The position numbers and the translations under genes are program-made. From NCBI RefSeq assembly GCF_015553625.1, contig NZ_JADNGY010000002.1, positions 62,001 through 126,000 of the forward strand: a stretch of DNA of 64,000 nt, read 5' to 3'. This DNA comes from Streptococcus australis (GTDB lineage: Bacteria > Bacillota > Bacilli > Lactobacillales > Streptococcaceae). Shown piece after piece: positions 56,826-64,000 of the stretch; position 1 is the first letter of the stretch; every line of letters starts with the position of its first letter. Under the pieces are notes generated by a model. That model ran no database searches. It saw nothing but the letters and a program-made list of their open reading frames with translations, and was not told the origin of the DNA.

Positions 56826-56847
56826 ATTTACTACTTATTTACCACTT
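56826..56847. promoter_or_regulatory. Right arm-type integrase sites of Tn916
   Basis: ATTTACTACTT-ATTTACCACTT: the same direct repeat as at the left end, immediately after int. About 140 bp of AT-rich terminal sequence (no gene) separates it from the right end near 56988. Confidence 0.7.
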
Positions 56848-57114
56848 CTGACAGCTAAGACATGAGGAAATATGCAAAGAAACGTGAAGTATCTTCCTAC
56901 AGTAAAAATACTCGAAAGCACATAGAATAAGGCTTTACGAGCATTTAAGAAAATATAAAAAGATAATTAGAAATTTATACTTTGTTTAAAGATAAAAAAA
57001 ATCTCCCTGCAAAGCAGAGAGAGTGTAAACGTAGACAAGTGCTCATTTATAAAAATCTATTAACTTCAATAAAGATAAATAACTTTATTGGTTAGGGTTA
57101 TTCAGTCATCTACT

Positions 57115-57252
57115 GAAACTTTCCGCCGTGAGAAAAGTGCTAGAAACAATATTGTTTCTAGCACTCGGAATTATTGAGACCTCAGGCTCAATAATTAGTC
57201 ATGGAACTTCATAGAAGTTCGCTGACGTCCGTTCTCGCCTAAGGAAAGTTTC
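57115..57252 (+). repeat. GAAACTTTCC repeat family, copy 2
   Basis: 138 bp, shortest copy. Inverted ends GAAACTTTCC/GGAAAGTTTC. The first stem is a perfect 30-base palindrome (57136-57165; arms begin AGTGCTAGAAAC). Then AATTATTGAG/CTCAATAATT and GAACTTC/GAAGTTC. It lies about 130 bases from the Tn916 right end in the otherwise empty 57.0-57.35 kb gap. Confidence 0.85.
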
Positions 57253-57353
57253 TAAGATGACTTTGTCTTCAATCTTATTCTTCTAAACACATAGAAAATT
57301 CGTTTAGTTCTTGTCCCATTTAATCTTGTTTAGACAAATGAAGGTTAGGAATA

Positions 57354-58553
57354 TTATTCCATCTTTGTCCCCTTATTTAAAATATTGCCCATTTTTCCTA
57401 GTCCCATCAGTAAGAGAGGGAAAGTGATAAGTGTTATAAGTCCTAGCCCAAGAAAAACAGCTACAAATCCACAAGTATCGATAAACCAACCAGTCAGTGG
57501 GAAGATAACGATCATGGATAGACTAAACATCATCGAATTGATACTAAGCATGGTTGCTCGAACACTAGATGGTAAATAGCCTTGTAAATCATTGTAGTAA
57601 ATGGGTTGATAAACCGCGTATAGGGCATTGGTTAGAAGATAAACACTCAGATAGGCCAATGGAGTATTCAACCCTACCAAAAACAAGGCCAGACCTGTCA
57701 GTGCAACTAAAATTGGAAAGACTTGATTGCTATTCCATTTTTTACCGATTTGACTAGCCAGATAAACCGCTAGAAGATTTAAGAGACTACCAACAAGCAT
57801 GATGAGCGATACTTGCCAACTGGCTAGGTCACTGATTTTCTGTTGGTAGTAAAAATAAAACATACACATGATGGTTCCTACCAGCTGAAAGGTGAACATC
57901 CAGTAAAACAAGACTGGTTTCTCCTGCCATTCTTGTTTCACTACCACCAATATCCGTTTTAAGGTTAAGTGATTTCTTTCACCACTCTTGCTCTCTGGCT
58001 CTTTCATTAGAAAAATCAAGAGAATGGATAGCGATGAAAGGCCAATAGCAATCAAGTAAGTCCAAGCCAATGCTCCGTGAATAAAGAAGCCTGCCACCAC
58101 TGTCCCTAAAGTTCGGGTGACTTCAGCCACACCAGACAAGAAGCTAGAAATCTGAAGATAATGGTCCTTTTGACCCGCTTCTACAGCTGAATCATATAAG
58201 AAAGCCGTACTGGTCCCCGAATCAAAATTGTAGGACCAAGCACTGACCATCATGGCAAGCGCATAGATCCAAAAATTCCCTTGACCAAACAAAATCAAGA
58301 TAGAAGACACAATACTAGCCAAGCGAGCCAAATAGAGATTGGTCTTGTAGCTAAACCGATCGGCCAACATACCAGATGGGATCTCACACAAGAGACTTGT
58401 CCCATGGAAGATACTTTCTAATAGACCGATTTGAAGTAAGGAAAGACCATTCTGAATGAAAAATAAAATCCAAAAACTAGTGATTCCAAAATAAGATGTG
58501 AATTCCAGTCCTGCTAGGAGTGGAATATTGCCTTTGTAAGTTCTTTTAAACAT
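57354..58553 (-). CDS. MFS transporter
   Basis: 399 aa with twelve hydrophobic segments. The segment 2/3 loop SGMLADRFSYKTNLYLARL and the C-terminal half (QPIYYNDLQGYLPSSVRATMLS) fit the MFS drug-efflux-like group of streptococci. Substrate unknown. The gap upstream of asnS separates the units. Confidence 0.88.
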   Translation of the reverse strand: MFKRTYKGNIPLLAGLEFTSYFGITSFWILFFIQNGLSLLQIGLLESIFHGTSLLCEIPSGMLADRFSYKTNLYLARLASIVSSILILFGQGNFWIYALAMMVSAWSYNFDSGTSTAFLYDSAVEAGQKDHYLQISSFLSGVAEVTRTLGTVVAGFFIHGALAWTYLIAIGLSSLSILLIFLMKEPESKSGERNHLTLKRILVVVKQEWQEKPVLFYWMFTFQLVGTIMCMFYFYYQQKISDLASWQVSLIMLVGSLLNLLAVYLASQIGKKWNSNQVFPILVALTGLALFLVGLNTPLAYLSVYLLTNALYAVYQPIYYNDLQGYLPSSVRATMLSINSMMFSLSMIVIFPLTGWFIDTCGFVAVFLGLGLITLITFPLLLMGLGKMGNILNKGTKME

Positions 58554-58642
58554 TGTTTTCTCTCTTTCAATATGTAGGATGATTGTTTCTAAAAGACTTA
58601 CCTAGATTTGCCTACATTTCCTCCACCTCTTTCATTTAAAGT

Positions 58643-58664
58643 AAAAACGCCAACTGGCGTTTTT
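58643..58664 (-). terminator. Intrinsic terminator after asnS
   Basis: AAAAACGCCA (58643-58652) pairs with TGGCGTTTTT (58655-58664); T-rich in both directions. Confidence 0.85.
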
Positions 58665-58671
58665 AGAGTTA

Positions 58672-60015
58672 TTAAGGCTTGATACGGTGCAACATACGTG
58701 GGAATGGAATAGCTTCACGGATATGTTTTGTTCCAGCTGCGAAGGTTACCATACGCTCGATACCAATACCAAATCCACCGTGTGGTACGGTACCGTATTT
58801 ACGTAGGTCAAGGTAGAATTCGTATTCTGTACGATCCATACCAAGTGATTCCATCTTAGCGACAAGAGCATCGTAGTCTTCCTCACGCATTGAACCACCG
58901 ATGATTTCTCCGTAACCTTCTGGTGCAAGCAAATCTGCACAAAGCACGCGATCTGGATTACCAGGAACTGGTTTCATGTAGAAGGCCTTGATAGCTGCTG
59001 GGTAGTTGATTACGAAGGTTGGCACACCAAAGTGGTTTGAAATCCAAGTTTCGTGTGGAGAACCAAAGTCATCACCATGCTCAAGATGCTCGTAGTCAGC
59101 ATCTTCATCATTTTCATGCTCTTGCAAGAGATCAATGGCTTCATCGTAAGTAATACGTTTGAACGGCTCAGCAATATAGCGTTTCAAGAGCTCTGTATCA
59201 CGTTCCAAAGTTTCCAAGGCTTGAGGAGCACGATCCAGAACACCTTGAAGCAACGCTTTAACATAAGCTTCTTGCAAGTCAAGTGACTCGTCGTGTGTCA
59301 AGTATGAATACTCCGCATCCATCATCCAGAACTCTGTCAAGTGACGGCGAGTCTTAGATTTCTCTGCACGGAATACTGGACCAAAGTCAAAGACGCGACC
59401 AAGGGCCATAGCTCCAGCTTCAAGGTAAAGCTGACCAGATTGGCTCAAGTATGCTGGTGTACCAAAGTAGTCTGTTTCGAAAAGTTCTGTAGAATCTTCA
59501 GCTGCATTTCCTGAAAGGATTGGGCTATCAAATTTCATGAAGCCGTTCTTGTCAAAGAACTCATAAGTTGCATAGATAATAGCGTTACGGATTTGCATAA
59601 CAGCGACTTGTTTGCGTGAACGCAACCACAAGTGACGGTTATCCATCAAGAAGTCTGTCCCGTGCTCTTTTGGAGTGATTGGGTAATCTTGAGATTCACC
59701 GATGACTTCAATGTCTGTAATATCGAGCTCATAACCAAATTTAGAACGCTCGTCTTCTTTGACAATCCCAGTCACAAAGACAGACGTTTCCTGGCTCAAG
59801 CGTTTGATGGTATCAAATTTTTCAAGCCCCACTTCTTCACCAAATTTTTCGATAAAGTTTGGTTTGAAAGCTACACCTTGGAAGAAGGCAGTCCCGTCAC
59901 GCAATTGCAAGAAGGCAATTTTCCCTTTTCCTGATTTATTCGCCACCCAAGCACCGATAGTCACTTCTTGACCGACATAGTCTTTTACTTCGATGATGGT
60001 AATCCGTTTTGTCAT
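58672..60015 (-). CDS. asnS: Asparaginyl-tRNA synthetase
   Basis: 447 aa from ATG 60013-60015 (AGGAAGATG upstream); the frame from 60036 lacks one. Class IIb synthetase: N-terminal OB anticodon-binding domain ([24 protein letters not shown]), motif 2 [21 protein letters not shown], motif 3 [10 protein letters not shown]. It attaches Asn to tRNA-Asn. Confidence 0.97.
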   Translation of the reverse strand: MTKRITIIEVKDYVGQEVTIGAWVANKSGKGKIAFLQLRDGTAFFQGVAFKPNFIEKFGEEVGLEKFDTIKRLSQETSVFVTGIVKEDERSKFGYELDITDIEVIGESQDYPITPKEHGTDFLMDNRHLWLRSRKQVAVMQIRNAIIYATYEFFDKNGFMKFDSPILSGNAAEDSTELFETDYFGTPAYLSQSGQLYLEAGAMALGRVFDFGPVFRAEKSKTRRHLTEFWMMDAEYSYLTHDESLDLQEAYVKALLQGVLDRAPQALETLERDTELLKRYIAEPFKRITYDEAIDLLQEHENDEDADYEHLEHGDDFGSPHETWISNHFGVPTFVINYPAAIKAFYMKPVPGNPDRVLCADLLAPEGYGEIIGGSMREEDYDALVAKMESLGMDRTEYEFYLDLRKYGTVPHGGFGIGIERMVTFAAGTKHIREAIPFPRMLHRIKP

Positions 60016-60256
60016 AATACATCTTCCTTTTCTCATTGTACTTGTCCGAAGACATGGTCACCTTTCATTTTACCACAAATAAGAGCCGATAGCTATCTCT
60101 CACAATCTAAAAATCCGGCTTTTTTAACGAAAACAGACTTTTTTTAAAAAAAGTAAATTAACTTTCTCAAATTCTTGAACCGATTTAAATATTTCATCCT
60201 ATATTTTGATTATTCAAAGGAAAATCCTGTTATTTTAACCTTTCTAGCAGACATTT

Positions 60257-60286
60257 TTGACAAGCAAAAAGCTTGCAAGTTATACT
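60257..60286 (+). promoter_or_regulatory. Promoter of the MucBP-like secreted protein gene
   Basis: TTGACA (60257-60262), 18 bases containing the AAGC..GCTT palindrome, TATACT (60281-60286). The gene's ribosome site AAGGAGGAAAA follows within ~20 bases, so the leader is very short. Confidence 0.8.
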
Positions 60287-60310
60287 ATCAGTATGTATAA
60301 GGAGGAAAAT

Positions 60311-61363
60311 ATGAAAAAGAAACTTCAACTCACTACGGGATTGTGTGCAGCTGTTTTAGCCCTCAGTCTCGCAACAACCACTTTTGCGGATGAGCAGACA
60401 GCACCTGTCACTGCTCCTATCTCTGAACGACAAGATACGGTTGCTCCTGTCTCAGTAGATACAGATGGTTCAGCTGCTGCCGTTTCCGACCAAGCACTAG
60501 CGCCACTTCCTAGCGAAGAAACAACTAGCTCAACAGTTGAGGAAGCAACTCCAGCTCCTGCTGAGACTCCAGTGGATCCACGAATCTCTGAAATCCGTGT
60601 GATCCATCGTCGTCGGACTCTTAAACCAGACTATTATCCAGTCGCTACTTCAACAGATGTCGTCTACAAAACAGTTGAAGCCCATGCTTTTACTGAATAT
60701 GACGTCTCTGGGAATGGTCCAGCAACAGTTACAGACGAAAACGGAAAAACATGGTACCGAGTGAGATATTCTGATCTTGGCATCAAAGATGGTTTCCATT
60801 ACAATAGCGCTCCTGAAAAAGGGACTACTACAGCACCAGTCATTGAAGTCATTCATCTCTATGACGATATTGATTTGAATCCAGATGTTATTAAACGAGC
60901 TCGTTATGTAGATGAAAATGGACAAGAAATTGCGCCTGCACAAGAAAACAGCGTTGAGCGTAGCCTTGATCTGGCTTATGAAGCTGGTCTTCCAACAGCA
61001 CCCGCTCAGATCCAAGCTAATGGAAAAACATATGTCTACCAATCTGCTAACAAAGAAGAATTAACCTCCCACAAACTTCATGTTTCTAACTTGGTGACTG
61101 TGACCTATTTCTATAAAGAAATCACTACACCTGTTGTTGAAAAACCTGTGACTCCTTCTGTTCCAGAAAAACCTAGTCAAAAACTTCGTCTTCCAAAAGG
61201 AAATAAGGGAGTGAAAACACGTGTACCGGTTAGCAAGAAGACTCAATCAAAACCTTCTAGTCCAGAAGTGAAAAAGTTCCGCCTTCCAAAAGGGAACAAT
61301 GGGGTTAAGACCCGTGTAGCTGTGAAAAAAGGAAGCACAATTCTTTCTGTTGATTACTTATAA
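60311..61363 (+). CDS. Secreted MucBP-like surface protein with RLPKGN repeats
   Basis: 350 aa from ATG 60311. Signal peptide ends near TTTFADEQ. Residues ~30-95 are Ala/Pro/Thr/Val-rich and probably extended. One MucBP-like domain follows (ARYVDENGQEIAPAQENSVER... VTVTYFYKEI, ~215-290). The C-terminus carries two copies of RLPKGN[K/N]GVKTRV[P/A]V instead of an LPXTG anchor and has no membrane segment, so attachment would be non-covalent, or the protein is released. The basic repeats could bind wall polymers. Function otherwise unknown. Confidence 0.78.
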   Translation: MKKKLQLTTGLCAAVLALSLATTTFADEQTAPVTAPISERQDTVAPVSVDTDGSAAAVSDQALAPLPSEETTSSTVEEATPAPAETPVDPRISEIRVIHRRRTLKPDYYPVATSTDVVYKTVEAHAFTEYDVSGNGPATVTDENGKTWYRVRYSDLGIKDGFHYNSAPEKGTTTAPVIEVIHLYDDIDLNPDVIKRARYVDENGQEIAPAQENSVERSLDLAYEAGLPTAPAQIQANGKTYVYQSANKEELTSHKLHVSNLVTVTYFYKEITTPVVEKPVTPSVPEKPSQKLRLPKGNKGVKTRVPVSKKTQSKPSSPEVKKFRLPKGNNGVKTRVAVKKGSTILSVDYL

Positions 61364-61376
61364 TTCTATAGAAAAA

Positions 61377-61401
61377 AACCTTGGTCAACTCAACCAAGGT
61401 T
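61377..61401. terminator. Bidirectional terminator between surface protein and aspC
   Basis: AACCTTGGT (61377-61385) pairs with ACCAAGGTT (61393-61401), with A-rich left and T-rich right flanks; the two genes converge here. Confidence 0.85.
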
Positions 61402-61409
61402 CTTTTCTT

Positions 61410-62588
61410 TTAATTTTCCATAAATTGATGCAAGCGACGAACAGCTTCCTTTAGAGTCTCCAGGTCAGTAGCATAGCTAAGACGGACATTTTCTGGAGCT
61501 CCAAATCCAGCACCTGTAATAAGGGCAACCCCTACTTCTTCCAGAATAGCAGTTGCAAACTCTGTCACATCTGAATAGCCCTTCATCTCCATGGCTTTTG
61601 TGACATTAGGGAAGAGATAGAAGGCTCCCTGGGGCTTGATCACATCAAAGCCAGGAACTTCACACAGGAGAGGATATATAGTATTCAAGCGCTCCTCAAA
61701 GGCTTGACGCATGACTTCTACAGAGTCTTGCGGACCAGTTAGAGCTTCGATTGTTGCGTACTGTGAAACAGCTGTCAGGTTCGAAGTTGTCTGACCAGTC
61801 AATTTACTCATGGCTGCGATAATCTCTGGGTCACCAACCGCATAGCCAACCCGCCAACCAGTCATGGCATAGGCTTTAGAAACTCCATTAATCACAATCG
61901 TTTGTTTGCGGATAGCTTCGGATAAGCTTGAGATTGGAACGAACTCATTCCCGTTATAAACCAGGCGACCATAGATATCATCTGCAAGGATAAGAATATC
62001 ATGCTCTACAGCCCAATTTCCAATCGCTAAGAGTTCTTCTTTGCTATAAATCATTCCAGTCGGATTAGATGGTGAGTTCAAAACCAAGACCTTAGTCTTT
62101 TCTGTTCTAGCCTCTTCTAATTGCTCCACTGTGACTTTAAAGTTATTGGCTTGAGTTCCTTTCACATAAACAGGAACACCTTCTGCCATCAGAACTTGGT
62201 CCCCGTAACTAACCCAGTAGGGGGTCGGAATGAGCACTTCATCGCCAGGATCGACCACAGCCATAAAGAAGGTATAAAGTGAGAACTTAGCACCTGTCGC
62301 GAAGGTAACTTGGTTGGGTGATACTGAATATCCATAGTAGCGTTCGAAATAGGTATTGACTGCAGCCTTTAATGCAGGCAAACCGGAAGCAACCGTATAA
62401 AAGGAAGCACGCCCATCTCGAATGGCTTCAACTGCAACATCTTGAATGTTCTCTGGAGTGTGAAAGTCAGGCTGGCCCAAAGTTAGAAAGAGGACATCTT
62501 TCCCTTCTGCCTTTAGTTTTTTCGCTTTGGCGTCACTTGCCAGGGTGACACTTTCTTCCATCTTTAATACACGATCAGAAATTTTCAT
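61410..62588 (-). CDS. Aspartate/aromatic-type aminotransferase
   Basis: 392 aa, class I fold type I PLP enzyme. The Schiff-base Lys lies in NGVSKAYAMTGWRVGYAVG; NSPSNPTGMIYSKEEL, DDIYGRLVYNG and the C-terminal Arg in NVRLSYA contribute the cofactor and carboxylate sites. The Ib-type bacillar aspartate aminotransferase subgroup is most likely. It lies two genes from asnS, as in other streptococci, linking Asp supply and Asn-tRNA charging. Confidence 0.93.
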   Translation of the reverse strand: MKISDRVLKMEESVTLASDAKAKKLKAEGKDVLFLTLGQPDFHTPENIQDVAVEAIRDGRASFYTVASGLPALKAAVNTYFERYYGYSVSPNQVTFATGAKFSLYTFFMAVVDPGDEVLIPTPYWVSYGDQVLMAEGVPVYVKGTQANNFKVTVEQLEEARTEKTKVLVLNSPSNPTGMIYSKEELLAIGNWAVEHDILILADDIYGRLVYNGNEFVPISSLSEAIRKQTIVINGVSKAYAMTGWRVGYAVGDPEIIAAMSKLTGQTTSNLTAVSQYATIEALTGPQDSVEVMRQAFEERLNTIYPLLCEVPGFDVIKPQGAFYLFPNVTKAMEMKGYSDVTEFATAILEEVGVALITGAGFGAPENVRLSYATDLETLKEAVRRLHQFMEN

Positions 62589-62835
62589 ACCTTACCTACT
62601 TTCTATCTGGGACCCCTATCGGACCTATCCTACTTAGACTTAGATTCTACCAGAAACTGGCTACAATACCTATATTATACACCATACATCTGACTTGGAG
62701 CAAGATTTTACTAAGGCTTGCAAAGAAACTTTACTACTTCTTACTATTCGACGGGAAAATTATTTGAGGTTAAAGTTAACAGACCGATTTCTTCTGTTCA
62801 TAATTCCCTTACCTTGTCACCCACCTGTAATCTAT

Positions 62836-62865
62836 TTGATATTAAGGCTTAATAGCGTCTAATAC
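62836..62865 (+). promoter_or_regulatory. Promoter of the MarR gene
   Basis: TTGATA (62836-62841), 18 bases, TAATAC (62860-62865); the start codon follows after ~22 bases, with no obvious ribosome site. The rest of 62589-62835 holds no gene I can support. Confidence 0.55.
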
Positions 62866-62887
62866 TATTTATTGCTAAAATGATACT

Positions 62888-63334
62888 ATGAAGAATTTAG
62901 AGAAACTATTTGAAGAAGCCCAAACAGAATTAAAAACCATGATTGTCTTTCACAAGGCAGAACGGACTTTTCGTGCAGCAGAGTCCCATGTCTTTAAGGA
63001 TCATCAGTTGACCCCTACTCAGTTTTCCGTTTTGGAAACCTTGTACAGTAAGGGGGATCTCCGTATCCAAAACCTGATTGACAGTATTTTAGCGACCTCT
63101 GGAAATATGACCGTCGTAATTCGAAATATGGTGCGTGATGGATGGATCAAGCGGGAAACCGATCCAGACGACCGTCGTGCCTGTATTGTTTCTTTGACAG
63201 AAAAGGGCCGAAAAAAAATTATCGAAGTTCTTCCTGATCATATCCGAAATGTTCAAAAAGTCATGAGTGTCTTTAGCGAAGAAGAGCACAAACAACTGCA
63301 AACTCTTCTGAAGAAGTTAAAGGGCTCCCACTAA
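62888..63334 (+). CDS. MarR-family transcriptional regulator
   Basis: 148 aa. Winged helix: LTPTQFSVLETLYSKGDLRIQNLIDSILATSGNMTVVIRNMVRDGWIKRETDPDDRRACIVSLTEKG. The wing DPDDRRA is conserved. It resembles regulators of fatty-acid or stress genes, but no target is adjacent. The lack of a clear ribosome site near ATG 62888 is unusual. Confidence 0.9.
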   Translation: MKNLEKLFEEAQTELKTMIVFHKAERTFRAAESHVFKDHQLTPTQFSVLETLYSKGDLRIQNLIDSILATSGNMTVVIRNMVRDGWIKRETDPDDRRACIVSLTEKGRKKIIEVLPDHIRNVQKVMSVFSEEEHKQLQTLLKKLKGSH

Positions 63335-63420
63335 ATTCTATCCATTCCTTCAGCTGTGTTCATCGCCAACTTCCTTTAGTAGCGAGCTAGGAACACAGCT
63401 TTTTGATTCTCAAAAACAAA

Positions 63421-63448
63421 ATGTACTAGTCACTGTTGACTAGTACAT
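63421..63448. terminator. Palindromic hairpin flanking repeat copy 3 (left)
   Basis: Perfect 12-bp arms ATGTACTAGTCA (63421-63432) / TGACTAGTACAT (63437-63448). A related palindrome, GGTACTAGCCA/TGACTAGTACC, occurs on the far side at 63859-63884. Confidence 0.6.
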
Positions 63449-63472
63449 GAGATTAGAGGTAAGGTCCTCTTA

Positions 63473-63774
63473 AAAACTTTCCTTAGGTGAGTTCGGACGC
63501 CAGCGAACTTCTTCAAAGTTCCATGACTAAATCAAGATACTAAGGGCGTCTGCGGATAAAGTCAAAATAGGAAGTTTGACGCAGAATCTTTAGATTCTAG
63601 GAAGACTTATCTTTTTGACACAATCCGCAGCCCGTGTTCAATTTGTATTGAGCCTCTTCGCTCTTTAATTTCTTGGCTCAGGCTAAAACAGTTCCCCAAA
63701 CTGTTTTACTCTCAATAATTCCGGGTGCCTGAAACATAATTGTTTCAGGCACTTTTCTCACGGCGGAAAGTTTT
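63473..63774 (-). repeat. GAAACTTTCC repeat family, copy 3 (inverted, with nested insert)
   Basis: 302 bp. Ends AAAACTTTCC (63473-63482) and GGAAAGTTTT (63765-63774). The first stem is GTGCCTGAAACA/TGTTTCAGGCAC (63725-63752), the second is AAAACAGTT/AACTGTTTT. Between the conserved halves lies an additional ~110 bp carrying its own CTGCGGAT/ATCCGCAG inverted repeat. Confidence 0.82.
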
Positions 63775-63858
63775 AGCTATGACTAAACAACTTAAATAAG
63801 TTCGTTTATTTAAATCAGATAGCTATTTTATGTAAAAAATAGTTTGAACACATTTTTA

Positions 63859-63884
63859 GGTACTAGCCAACAATGACTAGTACC
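63859..63884. terminator. Palindromic hairpin flanking repeat copy 3 (right)
   Basis: GGTACTAGCCA (63859-63869) pairs with TGACTAGTACC (63874-63884), one mismatch. Eight bases from the end of the partial gene at 63892, with TTTTTA to its left, so it can end that minus-strand gene. Confidence 0.65.
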
Positions 63885-63891
63885 TTCTATT

Positions 63892-64000
63892 TTACTCATA
63901 TTTCACAAAGACTAATTGTTTTTCAGTCGATAACTCAGACTGGTATGCAAAGCCATTAAAGGTTAGCTGCTTCAAGTCTTCAACTGTCGTGACCTGCTTC
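63892..64000 (-). CDS. C-terminus of an unidentified protein (runs off window)
   Basis: The last ~35 codons only: KQVTTVEDLKQLTFNGFAYQ, then SELSTEKQLVFVKYE, ending in TAA at 63892-63894. Clearly coding in composition, but too short to classify. A hairpin terminator follows. Confidence 0.55.
   Translation of the reverse strand, partial: KQVTTVEDLKQLTFNGFAYQSELSTEKQLVFVKYE

Larger units (their letters stand above)
33922..56988 (+). mobile_element. Tn916-family integrative conjugative element with tet(M), carrying a nested IME
   Basis: All Tn916 modules are present in canonical order: orf24, 23, 22, 21, oriT, 20, 19, 18, 17, 16, 15, 14, 13, 12, tet(M), 6, 9, 7, 8, xis, int. Ends lie in AT-rich sequence (left near TAAAAATAGCATAAAAATC, right near AAATTTATACTTTGTTT), which are imperfect inverted repeats of each other. 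The site falls between an ABC exporter gene and an MFS gene, in a T-run/A-run target. Length is about 23.06 kb; subtracting the ~5.03-kb insert leaves about 18.03 kb, the size of Tn916. Exact junctions are uncertain by several bases. Confidence 0.95.

Noticed and set aside
61195-61320. LPKGN motifs as sortase sorting signals
   Set aside because: No Thr-Gly pair at the proper place, no hydrophobic span and no basic tail follow; the motif is repeated and internal.
1-64000. CRISPR arrays, tRNA or rRNA genes, insertion-sequence transposases
   Set aside because: I saw no regularly spaced direct repeats, no cloverleaf-like tRNA with a CCA-type end, no rRNA sequence and no DDE transposase frame. 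The repeats present are palindromic intergenic elements.

Overview
The window comes from a low-GC Gram-positive bacterium, almost certainly a viridans (mitis/sanguinis-group) Streptococcus. Evidence: rpsP-khpA-rimM-trmD gene order, a PyrR-attenuated pyr operon, an HdiR-like repressor in place of LexA, a fused GlnPH transporter, an asnS/aspC neighbourhood, strong AGGAGG ribosome sites, and no tRNA or rRNA genes. The species cannot be fixed from the sequence alone.

Layout. 1-33.9 kb is chromosomal. It holds a SEC10/PgrA-like surface protein (partial), translation genes (trmD, rimM, khpA, rpsP, lepA), small hydrolases and acetyltransferases, an HdiR-like repressor, pepT, the pyrimidine cluster pyrR-pyrB-carA'-carB', uvrB, a glutamine ABC transporter and a heterodimeric ABC exporter. 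33.9-57.0 kb is one conjugative element of the Tn916 family. It carries tet(M), complete transfer modules (orf24-orf13), the tet(M) attenuator, orf6/9/7/8, and xis/int. 57.0-64 kb is chromosome again: an MFS transporter, asnS, a secreted MucBP-like protein, an aspartate aminotransferase, a MarR regulator and the end of one more gene.

Two things stand out. First, an approximately 5.03-kb integrative mobilizable element (IME) sits inside the Tn916 oriT region, between orf21 and orf20. It is flanked by an 8-bp direct repeat TTTCTAAC and splits a C6/G6 hairpin. It has its own Rep_trans-type relaxase, DUF3173 protein, tyrosine integrase, XRE repressor with three identical-core operators, a candidate oriT, and a decayed peptide maturation/export cluster (M50-like protease, truncated C39 peptidase, fragment of a possible flavoprotein). 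Removing it leaves about 18.0 kb, the size of canonical Tn916. Second, the carbamoyl-phosphate synthase genes of the pyr operon are intact reading frames but biochemically degenerate: the CarA homologue has Gly in place of the catalytic Cys, and the CarB homologue is half length with eroded ATP-grasp residues.

Non-coding structure is rich. There is a three-copy intergenic repeat family with inverted ends and stems that vary while keeping pairing, and a two-copy GAGGCTGGGACA repeat. There is also a GlnR-box match upstream of glnPH, a PyrR-type attenuator, several intrinsic terminators and a long structured untranslated region before xis. How they fit: pyrR/pyrB feed pyrimidine synthesis, glnPHQ supplies glutamine under probable GlnR control, and the ICE supplies tetracycline resistance plus transfer functions that the nested IME may exploit or block.
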